This document shows positions 7,680 through 14,900 of a stretch of DNA of 18,019 nucleotides, piece after piece; position 1 is the stretch's first letter; each line of letters opens with the position of its first letter. The translations under genes and the position numbers were made by a program. Below the pieces are notes generated by a model that was not told the origin of the DNA, searched no databases, and worked only from the letters and a program-made list of their open reading frames with translations. The DNA lies in the NCBI GenBank assembly GCA_937951935.1, contig CALGAM010000233.1:1-18019 (forward strand), in the 5' to 3' direction. Origin of the DNA: an uncultured Micromonospora sp. GTDB taxonomy: Bacteria; Actinomycetota; Actinomycetes; Mycobacteriales; Micromonosporaceae.

Positions 7680-9077
7680 TCAGCGGGCACCGGTGAGCGT
7701 GGCCAGCGCGGTCAGCAGTCGGTCGACGTGCTGGGGTGTGGTGCCCAGGCCGATGCTCGCCCGGACCGCGGTCGGCGGCAGGTCGTCCCGGCCCGCCCGG
7801 GCAGCCGCCTCGCCGAGCAGGCGGCGGGCCAGCGGGTGGGCGCAGAACAGCCCGTCCCGTACCCCGATCTGCCACCCCTCGGCGAGGGCGGTGGCCACCT
7901 CCGTCGAGTCCCGCCCGGCGACCACGAACGAGACGATCCCGACCCGGGGCGCGTCGGCGGCGAAGGTACGCAGCTCGACCACGTCCGCGAGGTCGGCGAG
8001 CCCGTCCCGGAGCCGGGCCAGGAGCGTCTGCTCACGCGCGTGCAGCGCGGCCCGGTCGGCGCGGGCCAGCGCCGCGCAGACCGCCCCCAGGGCCACCGCG
8101 CCGAACAGGTTCGGTGTGCCGGCCTCGTGTCGGGCCGGGCCGTCCGCCCAGCGGACGTCGTGGTGGGGACCGTCCCCGACCGCCAGGGTGGCGCCGCCGC
8201 CGGCCAGGTACGGCGGTGCCGCGTCCAGCCAGTCCGCCCGTCCGGCCAGTACGCCGATCCCGAACGGGGCGTACAGCTTGTGCCCGGAGATCGCCACGTA
8301 GTCGACGTCGAGCGCGCCGAGGTCGACCTCGGCGTGCGGGGCGAGCTGCGCGGCGTCCAGCGCGAGCCGCGCGCCGTGGTGGTGCGCCACCGTCGCCAGC
8401 TCCGCGACCGGCCAGATCTCGCCGGTGACGTTGCTGGCCCCGGTCACCGCGACCAGGATCGGCGTCGTGCCGCCGGCGTCGCGGCGCAGCTGTCGCAGCG
8501 CGGTGTCGAGCGCCCGGACCGCCCCGCCGGGAGAGTCCGGCACCGGCAGCCGGACCGCTCCCGCCGCCCACGGCAGCAGGTTGGCGTGGTGCTCGCCGTC
8601 GAAGGTCACCACCCGGGTTCCCGGGGGCAGGGCCCGCGCGAGCAGGTTCAGCGAGTCGGTGGTGTTGCGGGTGAAGACGACGTGGTCGTCCGCGCGGACG
8701 CCGAGGAAGTCACCGACGTCCTGCCGGGCCCGCTCGTAGGCGAGGGTGCTCCGTCGGGACAGCGCGCCGGCGCCGCGGTGCACACTGCCGTACCAGGGCA
8801 GCAGCCTGGCCACCGCGTCGGCCGCGGCCCTGGCGCAGGGCGCGGTGGCCGCGTAGTCGAGGTTGATCTGCCCCGGTACGCCGAGCACGTCGAGCGGGTC
8901 GCCGTCGCCCTCGCCGTCGGCGGGGACACCGGCCCCGTCGGCGACGTCGTCGGGTCGGCCGGTGAGGGTGCCCCCGCACGTGGCGGCCGTGTCGACCCCG
9001 CCGGCGGTCAGGTCGGTGCTGCCCGCGGACGTGGCACCGCTGAGCGTACGGCAGGTGGCGAGGGTGGTGGAACGCAT
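7680..9077 (-). CDS. SufS-like class V aminotransferase fold PLP enzyme (cysteine desulfurase-like), SAM-riboswitch controlled
   Basis: This 465-residue PLP enzyme has the class V fold from QINLDYAATAP (70-80) onward. Motifs are FTRNTTDSLN (135-144), EHHANLLPW (162-170), TGASNVTGE (212-220), the PLP-ring Asp in DAAQ (241-244) and the Schiff-base lysine K267 in ISGHKLYAPFGIG. VRDGLFCAHPL (406-416) matches the RxGxxCAxP pattern of group II cysteine desulfurases, with C412 at the persulfide position. It probably mobilises sulfur from cysteine or acts on a related amino acid. Residues 1-69 are an unusual Gly/Asp/Thr-rich extension with two cysteines (C9, C34). I start at the second of two adjacent ATGs (9077), 6 nt after GGAGG; the first (9080) is only 3 nt away. 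The long leader contains a SAM-IV aptamer. Confidence 0.85.
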   Translation of the reverse strand: MRSTTLATCRTLSGATSAGSTDLTAGGVDTAATCGGTLTGRPDDVADGAGVPADGEGDGDPLDVLGVPGQINLDYAATAPCARAAADAVARLLPWYGSVHRGAGALSRRSTLAYERARQDVGDFLGVRADDHVVFTRNTTDSLNLLARALPPGTRVVTFDGEHHANLLPWAAGAVRLPVPDSPGGAVRALDTALRQLRRDAGGTTPILVAVTGASNVTGEIWPVAELATVAHHHGARLALDAAQLAPHAEVDLGALDVDYVAISGHKLYAPFGIGVLAGRADWLDAAPPYLAGGGATLAVGDGPHHDVRWADGPARHEAGTPNLFGAVALGAVCAALARADRAALHAREQTLLARLRDGLADLADVVELRTFAADAPRVGIVSFVVAGRDSTEVATALAEGWQIGVRDGLFCAHPLARRLLGEAAARAGRDDLPPTAVRASIGLGTTPQHVDRLLTALATLTGAR

Positions 9078-9083
9078 CATCGA

Positions 9084-9109
9084 CCTCCGGCAGTCCAGGG
9101 ACCCCGGAG
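9084..9109 (-). promoter_or_regulatory. Ribosome binding site inside a sequestering hairpin (riboswitch expression platform)
   Basis: The minus-strand Shine-Dalgarno GGAGG (9088-9084) lies within the 3' arm CCGGAG (9090-9085). That arm is the exact complement of CTCCGG at 9109-9104. The 13-nt interval can extend the stem with GTC/GAC. The hairpin starts 12 bases after the SAM-IV aptamer, so it could hide the ribosome binding site when SAM is bound. The coupling is inferred. Confidence 0.65.
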
Positions 9110-9120
9110 TGGGATGGATC

Positions 9121-9244
9121 GGGGCCCGCGCTTGCCCGGCGCGTGTCCGCGCCTGGACCCGGTCATCACCCGGGGCACCCCACCGCGAACCTCGACGAGG
9201 GTTGCCGGCCAGCAAGCCGGGGCTTGACGCTGGCGCTCGTGACC
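9121..9244 (-). ncRNA. SAM-IV riboswitch aptamer
   Basis: Read on the minus strand, the element begins GGTCACGAGCGCCAGCGTCA and continues with AAGCCCCGGCTTGCTGGCCG, GCAACCCTCG, GCGGTGGGGTGCCCCGGGTG and ATGACC. A 6-bp hairpin GGCGCG-GACA-CGCGCC (9153-9138) and the closing GGCAAGCGCGGGCCC follow. This is nearly base-for-base the actinobacterial SAM-IV aptamer: the P1 pair GGTCA/TGACC, the AAGCCCCGGCTT hairpin, the GGTGGGGTGCC core and the 3' pseudoknot strand are all present. It binds S-adenosylmethionine, and such switches usually repress sulfur-metabolism genes. It lies in the leader of the SufS-like gene. Confidence 0.96.
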
Positions 9245-9251
9245 TGTCGAT

Positions 9252-9257
9252 GAGCAT
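9252..9257 (-). promoter_or_regulatory. -10 box (TATGCT) driving the SAM-IV leader
   Basis: The minus-strand TATGCT ends 7 nt before the first base of the aptamer (9244), the right distance for a transcript starting at the riboswitch 5' end. I see no clear -35. It is divergent from the PrsW promoter about 45 bp away. Confidence 0.6.
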
Positions 9258-9300
9258 AGCGGGACCGGGCGTGGTGGGGCCAGCCGCCGGTGGATGTGAC

Positions 9301-9306
9301 TACGCT
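9301..9306 (+). promoter_or_regulatory. -10 box (TACGCT) of the PrsW-family gene, leaderless configuration
   Basis: TACGCT is followed by GATGGC (6 nt) and then the ATG at 9313. There is no Shine-Dalgarno. Confidence 0.65.
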
Positions 9307-9312
9307 GATGGC

Positions 9313-10773
9313 ATGCCCGAGACCCCGCCCCCCGGCGCGCCGGTGCCCCATCCGCCCTGGTCGGTGCCGTCGGCGCCCTCGGGCGGACGTCCGGTGGTCC
9401 CGCCCGGGCCGCCCCGCCCCGGGCTGAGCTGGCGTCGCATCCTGGCCCTGGCCGGGGCGATCCTGCTCATCGCCGGGTGCGCGGTGCTGATGTTGGTCAC
9501 CCTCGGTGAACGGCTCGGCCTCACGGCGCTGGTGGTCGGGGTGGTCGCGGCGATCCTGCCGGTGCCGGTGCTGGTCGCCTGCTTCCTCTGGCTCGACCGG
9601 TACGAGCCGGAGCCGATCAAGTACCTGGTCTTCTGCTTCGGCTGGGGCGCGGCGGTCTCCACGTACACCTCGTTGCGGGTCAACACGTTCGCGTCGACCT
9701 GGTTCGAGTCGGCGGGTCTGTCGGACTCACTGGTCGCGGTCCTGGTCGCGCCCTTCATCGAGGAGTTGACGAAGGCACTCGGACCGATCCTGCTGCTGCT
9801 CTTCCGGCGGCGGGAGTGGTCGGGCATCACCGACGGGATCGTCTACTGTGGTATGTCCGCCATCGGCTTCGCGATGGTCGAGAACATCCTGTACCTCGGT
9901 GGCCTGGGGTACGCGGAGGGCGTCAGCGAGTACGGTCCCGCCACCGGCGCGATGAACGTCTTCGCGATCTTCATCGTCCGGGTGTTGATCAGCGGGTTCG
10001 CCCATCCGCTCTTCACCTCGATGACCGGCGTCGGGCTGGGCGTCGCGGCCCGGTCGGCCGACCGGACGGTGCGGATCTTCGCTCCCCTGGCCGGCCTGCT
10101 GCTGGCGATGATCCTGCACGGCACCTGGAACCTGGCTCCGACCCTGGTCCAGCAGACCGGGCAGCCGCTGATCATGCTCTACAGCTACATCAGCCTCATG
10201 GTGCCGATCTTCATCGGCATGGTGGGGCTCGCGATCTGGCTGCGGGGCTGGGAGGGCCGGCTCACGGAACGGCGTCTGCCCGACTACGTGCGCGCGGGCT
10301 GGCTCACCCCGCCGGAGGTCGCCGCGTTGAGCAGCCTCGGGCGGCGGCACGCGGCCCGGCGGTGGGCCCGGCGGGTGGCGGGTGTCGAGGGCCTGCGCGC
10401 GATGCGGAGCTTCCAGCACACCGCCACCCGGCTGGCGCTGCTGCGCGACGGGCTGGTCCGGGGCCTGGACGCCAAGCCCGCCCAACTGGCCCGCGCGGTG
10501 GCCGAGGAGCGGCAACTTCTCGACGCGATGCTGGCCGTCCGACAGGTCTTCGTGGGGCGGGATCCACAGGCACCGTCGGGCATCTGGGACGGCACGCGGT
10601 ACCACCTCACGTTCCCGGACGGGACGCGCCGGGTCGTACCGGCCCCGAGCGACCCGGTGGTGCCGATCCCCGTCATCCTCACGCCGGCGCCGCCCGCGCC
10701 CGGCTGGGCCGGGGGCGGCCACGCCCCCGGCGGACCGTACGGGTACCCGGGTCCGCCGCCACGCCGGTGGTGA
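9313..10773 (+). CDS. PrsW-family intramembrane metalloprotease
   Basis: This 486-residue membrane protein has the PrsW signature. The EExxK motif is IEELTK (149-154), FxxxE is FAMVENILY (186-194), and histidines follow in FAHPLFTS (229-236) and LHGTWN (268-273), all on or near membrane helices. About eight hydrophobic helices span 43-310. PrsW in Bacillus subtilis cleaves the anti-sigma factor RsiW, and the family includes the CAAX-protease-related clan; the substrate here is unknown. Unusual parts are a Pro-rich N-terminus (1-38) and a soluble C-terminal extension (about 312-486) with a helical segment and a Pro/Gly-rich end (APPAPGWAGGGHAPGG). No sigma/anti-sigma pair is adjacent. ATG 9313 is 6 nt after a -10 box. 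It is divergent from the SAM-IV-controlled gene. Confidence 0.9.
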   Translation: MPETPPPGAPVPHPPWSVPSAPSGGRPVVPPGPPRPGLSWRRILALAGAILLIAGCAVLMLVTLGERLGLTALVVGVVAAILPVPVLVACFLWLDRYEPEPIKYLVFCFGWGAAVSTYTSLRVNTFASTWFESAGLSDSLVAVLVAPFIEELTKALGPILLLLFRRREWSGITDGIVYCGMSAIGFAMVENILYLGGLGYAEGVSEYGPATGAMNVFAIFIVRVLISGFAHPLFTSMTGVGLGVAARSADRTVRIFAPLAGLLLAMILHGTWNLAPTLVQQTGQPLIMLYSYISLMVPIFIGMVGLAIWLRGWEGRLTERRLPDYVRAGWLTPPEVAALSSLGRRHAARRWARRVAGVEGLRAMRSFQHTATRLALLRDGLVRGLDAKPAQLARAVAEERQLLDAMLAVRQVFVGRDPQAPSGIWDGTRYHLTFPDGTRRVVPAPSDPVVPIPVILTPAPPAPGWAGGGHAPGGPYGYPGPPPRRW

Positions 10774-10809
10774 CGACCGCCCCACACCTCGGCGGCGGCG
10801 ACGCCCGGT

Positions 10810-10837
10810 GCCGTCGGCGACGCGGATCGACGACGGC
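10810..10837. terminator. Possible weak hairpin between convergent genes
   Basis: GCCGTCG (10810-10816) and CGACGGC (10831-10837) form a 7-bp stem around a 14-nt loop, 36 bases beyond the PrsW stop, in the 160-bp gap before the GroES-like gene end. It is weaker than the other hairpins in the window. Confidence 0.4.
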
Positions 10838-10933
10838 TGAGGTCGGGTGCCGGCTGCGACGACAGTGCCGGATCGGCTGCGGCGACGGAACCGACGGTGG
10901 GAGGGCGCGGTCGGCGGCCGGGCACCCGGATGG

Positions 10934-11296
10934 TCAGAGGTAGAGCCCGGTCGAGTCGTTCTCGACCCGGCGGGCGGCCACCGCGTGGACGTCGCGTTCG
11001 CGCAGCAGGACGTACTCCCGGCCATGCAGTTCGACCTCGGAGCGGTCGTCCGGGTCGAAGAGCACCCGGTCACCGGAGACGATGGAGCGGACGTTCGGAC
11101 CGACGCCCACCGCGGTCGCCCACGCCAGCCGCCGCCCCACCGAGGCGGTGGCCGGGATGACGATGCCGGCGGCCGAACGCCGCTCGCCCTCTCTGCCGTC
11201 CGCCCGCACCAGCACCCGGTCGTGCAGGAGACGGATGGGCAGCCCGTTCTCGTTGTTCTCCTTGGCGGTCACGTCGGAATTCTCGTTGGCGGTCAC
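10934..11296 (-). CDS. Divergent GroES (Cpn10)-fold protein
   Basis: This 120-residue protein has a polar N-terminal tail (1-19) followed by a Cpn10-like domain. IRLLHDRVLVR (21-31) matches the first strand of GroES, and ERRSAAGIVIPATA (38-51) corresponds to the GroEL-binding mobile loop with its hydrophobic IVI. Then come AVGVGPNV (62-69), SGDRVLF (74-80), HGREYVLLRERDVHAVA (91-107) and a non-canonical tail ending STGLYL. The segment forming the roof hairpin in ordinary GroES, between VGPG and the VGDxVLY strand, is about ten residues shorter. It is probably a paralogue and not the housekeeping co-chaperone, since it stands alone, away from groEL. I start at GTG 11296, 8 nt after a -10 box; an in-frame GTG at 11272 inside a duplication is the alternative. 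Confidence 0.82.
   Translation of the reverse strand: MTANENSDVTAKENNENGLPIRLLHDRVLVRADGREGERRSAAGIVIPATASVGRRLAWATAVGVGPNVRSIVSGDRVLFDPDDRSEVELHGREYVLLRERDVHAVAARRVENDSTGLYL
11249..11296 (-). repeat. 24-bp tandem duplication covering the start of the GroES-like gene
   Basis: Two adjacent 24-bp units (minus strand 11296-11273 and 11272-11249) both begin GTGACCGCCAA and match at 19 of 24 positions. They encode VTANENSD and VTAKENNE. The duplication creates a second in-frame GTG start. Confidence 0.8.
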
Positions 11297-11304
11297 GTCC
11301 GAAA

Positions 11305-11310
11305 ACGGTA
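11305..11310 (-). promoter_or_regulatory. -10 box (TACCGT) of the GroES-like gene, leaderless configuration
   Basis: The minus-strand TACCGT is followed by TTTCGGAC (8 nt) and then the GTG at 11296. Confidence 0.6.
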
Positions 11311-11391
11311 CCGTGCGATGCCGCCACGCGGGCCCCTGGCCGGTGGTCGGCCGCCCGCCGAGCGCTCCGGGCCGGATTGTGTCGGTGCGGC

Positions 11392-11397
11392 TACGGT
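11392..11397 (+). promoter_or_regulatory. -10 box (TACGGT) of the AI-2E/PerM-type gene
   Basis: TACGGT lies 32 nt before the proposed TTG start. This leaves a leader of about 25 nt that contains AGGAGG, in contrast with the leaderless genes nearby. Confidence 0.5.
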
Positions 11398-11418
11398 AGG
11401 AAGGCCGGTTCCTCAGCC

Positions 11419-11424
11419 AGGAGG
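11419..11424 (+). promoter_or_regulatory. Shine-Dalgarno AGGAGG that decides the TTG start
   Basis: AGGAGG (11419-11424) is 5 nt before TTG 11430 but overlaps the in-frame GTG at 11424. Normal ribosome spacing therefore favours TTG. Confidence 0.65.
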
Positions 11425-11429
11425 TGCGC

Positions 11430-12713
11430 TTGCGCCGCTTCGACCAGCTACGAGCGAGGATTCGTCGCGTCTACGCGTCCCGGCGGGCGGGAGGTCCGCC
11501 AGACCAGAACCAGCCGACGTCGGGCGAACCGCCCGCCGCGCCGCCGGTCCCGACAGCTCCCCCACCACCGTCCGCGGTCGCGGCGGGAACCGTACCGGCG
11601 TTTCACCCGTCGACGGCGAGCCGGGACGACGCGGACGTACCGCACGCGCTGCGGATCGCCGCCGCCTGGTCCTGGCGACTGATCGTCATCGGTCTCGTCG
11701 CCTGGGCTCTGCTGAGGGTGATCGGGACGATCAGGATAGTCATCATCCCGCTGGTCATCGCCCTGCTCCTCTCGGCGTTGCTGGCTCCCGCGGTCGGTTG
11801 GCTGCTCCGGTTGCGCATCCCCCGGTCGTTGGCGACCGCCGTGGTGCTGGTCGCCGGGTTCGCGGCGGTGGTCGGCACCCTCACCCTCGTGGTGAACGAG
11901 TTCATCCGCGGCGTGCCGGACCTGAGCCGCAACGCCACCAGCGGCATACGGCAGATCCAGGAGTGGTTGCAGACCGGGCCGCTGCACCTGTCGGACCGAC
12001 AGCTCGACTCCTACGTCGAGCAGGGCGAGCGGTGGATCAACGAGAACACCCAGGCGTTGACCAGCGGCGCCGTCGCCACCGCGGCCACCGTCGCCGAGCT
12101 GCTCACCGGCACGTTGCTGGTGCTGTTCGCGACGTTCTTCTTCCTCCGCGACGGTGCCAAGATCTGGCGGTTCCTCGTCCGGCTGCTGCCGGTGGCCGCC
12201 CGCTGGCGGGTCGACGACGCCGGCCGCGCGTCCTGGGCGACCCTGGTCGCGTACGTCCGGGCGACCGTGCTGGTGGCGTTCATCGACGCGGTCGGGATCG
12301 GGATCTTCCTGGTCGTCTTCGACATCCCGTTCGCGTTCCCGCTCGCCGCGCTGGTCTTCCTCGGCGCCTTCATCCCCATCGTCGGCGCCACGCTCTCCGG
12401 CGCGGTGGCGGTACTGGTGGCGCTGGTCGACAGCGGCTGGGTCACCGCGCTGATCATCCTCGGTGTGGTGGTCGGGGTGCAGCAGGTCGAGGGGCACATC
12501 CTGCAACCGCTGATCATGGGCAGGGCGGTGGCGATCCACCCCCTCGCGGTGATCGTCGCCATCGCCGCCGGTGTCGTGCTCGCCGGGATCGTCGGTGCGC
12601 TGGTCGCGGTGCCACTGGTCGCCGTCCTCAACACGGCGATACGCCGGCTGGCCCACCGCCGCCCACCCGAGGTGCCGCCGGACGCCGTGGTGGTGACCCC
12701 GCCCAACCCCTGA
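11430..12713 (+). CDS. AI-2E family transporter (PerM/TqsA-like membrane protein)
   Basis: This 427-residue membrane protein is of the AI-2E/PerM (UPF0118) family. The N-terminus (1-75) is basic, then Pro-rich (EPPAAPPVPTAPPPP), and probably cytoplasmic. Hydrophobic segments lie near 82-100, 102-123, 134-155, 217-238, 275-298, 303-331, 337-352 and 371-403. An extra-membrane amphipathic region (about 157-215) follows the third helix, typical of the family. The signature LGAFIPIVGATLSG (311-324) and EGHILQPLIMGRAVAIHPL (354-372) are diagnostic. Members include E. coli TqsA (autoinducer-2 export) and sodium/proton antiporters; the substrate here is unknown. The start is TTG 11430; GTG 11424 would add two residues. 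It is divergent from the GroES-like gene. Confidence 0.9.
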   Translation: MRRFDQLRARIRRVYASRRAGGPPDQNQPTSGEPPAAPPVPTAPPPPSAVAAGTVPAFHPSTASRDDADVPHALRIAAAWSWRLIVIGLVAWALLRVIGTIRIVIIPLVIALLLSALLAPAVGWLLRLRIPRSLATAVVLVAGFAAVVGTLTLVVNEFIRGVPDLSRNATSGIRQIQEWLQTGPLHLSDRQLDSYVEQGERWINENTQALTSGAVATAATVAELLTGTLLVLFATFFFLRDGAKIWRFLVRLLPVAARWRVDDAGRASWATLVAYVRATVLVAFIDAVGIGIFLVVFDIPFAFPLAALVFLGAFIPIVGATLSGAVAVLVALVDSGWVTALIILGVVVGVQQVEGHILQPLIMGRAVAIHPLAVIVAIAAGVVLAGIVGALVAVPLVAVLNTAIRRLAHRRPPEVPPDAVVVTPPNP

Positions 12714-12719
12714 TCCCGT

Positions 12720-12747
12720 CCGTCCGGCCGGTCCCGCGGCCGGGCGG
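12720..12747. terminator. Hairpin between convergent AI-2E-family and dinG genes
   Basis: The arms at 12720-12730 (CCGTCCGGCCG) and 12737-12747 (CGGCCGGGCGG) form an 11-bp stem with one G-U pair and a 6-nt loop. The hairpin starts 7 bases after the upstream stop and lies 20 bases from the dinG stop. Confidence 0.7.
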
Positions 12748-12767
12748 CGGCCGCTCGGCGCGGCTGT

Positions 12768-14888
12768 TCAGCCGCCTGCGAGGCGCCTCAGCGCCCCCCG
12801 GACCACCTCGGGACGGGTGGTGTACCAGAACGGTGGCAGGGAGCGCCGGAGGAAGGGGCCGTAGCTCCGGGCGGTCTCCAGCCGGGAGTCCAGCACCGCC
12901 ACCACCCCCCTGTCGTGCGCCGAGCGGATCAGCCGGCCGACTCCCTGCGCCAGCCGTACCGCCGCGATCGGCACACTCACCGAGGCGAAGCCGGAACCCC
13001 CGGCCGCGTCCACCGCCGCCGCGCGCGCCGCCGCCAGCGGCTCGTCCGGGCGGGGGAAGGGCAACCGGTCGATCACCACCAACTGGCAGGCGTCGCCCGG
13101 CACGTCCACCCCCTGCCAGAGCGACATCACGCCGAACAGGCAGCTCGCCCTCTCCTCACGGAACCTCCGGACCAGCAGCGGCAGCGCCTCCTCGCCCTGC
13201 AGCAGGATCGGCAGGTCGGTCCGGGCCCGCAGCAGCTCGGCGGCCTGCAGCGCCGCCCGCCGGGACGAGAACAGCCCCAGGGTACGGCCGCCGAGGGCCG
13301 TCACCAGCTCCAGCAGCTCCTCGCCGGCGGCGGCGGACAGACCCGAGGCGCCGGGCCGGGGCAGGTGCGCGGCGACGTACAGGATTCCCTGGCGCGAGTA
13401 GTCGAACGGCGACCCCACGTCGAGGGAACGCCAACCCGGCCCCGACGTCGCCGCCCCGGGCTGCTCCGCCGAGGTGCCGCCCGGGGCCGGCGCCGCGGCC
13501 GGGGTCTGCGGGGCGGCCGGCACCTCCAGACCGAGCGCCCGGGCCACCGTGTCGAACCTGCCGCCGAGGGTGAGGGTGGCGGAGGTGGCGACGACGATCC
13601 GCTCGTCGTACAGGTGGTCGGCGAGCGTACCCGCGACGGAGAGCGGAGCGACGACCAGTGCCCGGCGACCCGCGGCCCCACCCTCCGGCTTCTCCACCCA
13701 GGCGACGTCGTGGTCGGCCTCCTCCAACAGCCGTTGGGCGGTCGTCGACAGCTCGTCGAGCACCGCCTTGGCCTGCTGCTTGCGGACCGGGTCGGGGTCG
13801 TCGGCCTTGACCTCGCCGATCCTGTCCAGCGCGGTCCGGGTGGCGGCCTCCAGCAGCGTGCACGCCTCGCGCAGCGGCTCCGGCAGCCCGGCGGTGATCC
13901 GCCCGGCCGGGGTCTCGGCCAGTCCGACCGCCAGCGCGTCGCCGGCGGCGACCAGTGCCTCGGCCAGCTCCGGGGCCACCAGCGGCCGGGTACGGCGGGC
14001 GGCCCGGTCGACCAGCTCCGGGACCAGCTCGGCCTGCGCCGCCGAGGAGACCCGGTCGGCCAACTCGTGCGCCTCGTCGACGATCAGCAACCTGTGCGGC
14101 GGCACGATGTGCCGGCCGGCGAGCATGTCGGCGGCGAGCAGACTGTGGTTGGTCACCACGACGTCCGCCTCGCGGGCCCGGGCCCGGGACGCCTCGGCGA
14201 AACACTCCGCCCCGTACGGGCAGCGGGCCGCGCCGACGCACTCCCGCGCCGGCATCGAGACCAGACGCCAGGCCTGGTCGTCGACCCCGGGGTCGAGTTC
14301 GTCCCGGTCGCCGGTCTCGGTCTCCATCGCCCAGTCGCGGATCCGTTGGATCTGCCGGCCCAGCCGACCGGCCTCGCCGAGCCACCTGGTGCCGCCCGCG
14401 GTCGGGGTGTCGAAGAGCGCGTCCTCCGGCTCGTCCTCGGTGGAGTTCTCCAGCCGGGCCAGACACAGGTAGTGGTGTCGGCCCTTGAGCACGGCGAACG
14501 TGGGGCGGCGCCCGAGCAGTGGCGCGACGGCGTCCACGAGCCGGGGCAGGTCGTGATCGACCAGTTGGGACTGCAGCGCGAGCGTCGCGGTGGAGACGAC
14601 CACCGGGCCGTCGACGGTCAACGCCGGGGCGAGGTACGCCAGCGACTTGCCGGTGCCGGTGCCGGCCTGCACCAGCAGGTGCTCGCCGGCGGCGATGCAC
14701 CGCTCGATCTCGGCGGCCATCTGTTGCTGGCCGGGGCGAACCGTGCCGCCGGGCATCGCCCCGACCGCCGCGGCGAGCAGGTCGAGGGCCCCGGGGCGGT
14801 CACCCCGGCGGGGCGGGCCGGACCTCCCGACCGGGGTGGAGGGAATGCCGTCGCGGGCGGGGTGGGCGTCGGTGGCGGGCACGGTCAC
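12768..14888 (-). CDS. dinG: ATP-dependent Fe-S helicase, DinG/XPD type
   Basis: This 706-residue superfamily 2 helicase is of the DinG/XPD/FANCJ class, a 5'-3' DNA helicase that unwinds R-loops, forks and unusual DNA structures. It has a Walker A motif QAGTGTGKS (74-82) and motif Ia STATLALQSQL (99-109). Four Fe-S cluster cysteines are C142 (HYLCLARLE), C217, C223 and C229 (CVGAARCPYGAEC). The DEAH box is 271-274, VVATSATLTLGGRFD is at 432-446, and motif VI is AQGVGRLIRS (647-656). An Ala/Pro-rich insertion (about 456-486) is probably disordered. I start at GTG 14888, 6 nt after a -10 box; a GTG two codons later (14882) is also possible. The open frame further upstream is Arg/Pro-rich and not part of the protein. 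Confidence 0.93.
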   Translation of the reverse strand: MTVPATDAHPARDGIPSTPVGRSGPPRRGDRPGALDLLAAAVGAMPGGTVRPGQQQMAAEIERCIAAGEHLLVQAGTGTGKSLAYLAPALTVDGPVVVSTATLALQSQLVDHDLPRLVDAVAPLLGRRPTFAVLKGRHHYLCLARLENSTEDEPEDALFDTPTAGGTRWLGEAGRLGRQIQRIRDWAMETETGDRDELDPGVDDQAWRLVSMPARECVGAARCPYGAECFAEASRARAREADVVVTNHSLLAADMLAGRHIVPPHRLLIVDEAHELADRVSSAAQAELVPELVDRAARRTRPLVAPELAEALVAAGDALAVGLAETPAGRITAGLPEPLREACTLLEAATRTALDRIGEVKADDPDPVRKQQAKAVLDELSTTAQRLLEEADHDVAWVEKPEGGAAGRRALVVAPLSVAGTLADHLYDERIVVATSATLTLGGRFDTVARALGLEVPAAPQTPAAAPAPGGTSAEQPGAATSGPGWRSLDVGSPFDYSRQGILYVAAHLPRPGASGLSAAAGEELLELVTALGGRTLGLFSSRRAALQAAELLRARTDLPILLQGEEALPLLVRRFREERASCLFGVMSLWQGVDVPGDACQLVVIDRLPFPRPDEPLAAARAAAVDAAGGSGFASVSVPIAAVRLAQGVGRLIRSAHDRGVVAVLDSRLETARSYGPFLRRSLPPFWYTTRPEVVRGALRRLAGG

Positions 14889-14894
14889 CGTGCG

Positions 14895-14900
14895 ACCGTA
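14895..14900 (-). promoter_or_regulatory. -10 box (TACGGT) of dinG, leaderless configuration
   Basis: The minus-strand TACGGT is followed by CGCACG (6 nt) and then the GTG at 14888. There is no Shine-Dalgarno. Confidence 0.65.

Noticed and set aside
10847..13573. Very long plus-strand open frame (908 codons)
   Set aside because: It is Arg/Pro/Gly-rich and runs across the GroES-like, AI-2E-family and dinG genes in the wrong frames; it is a high-GC shadow.
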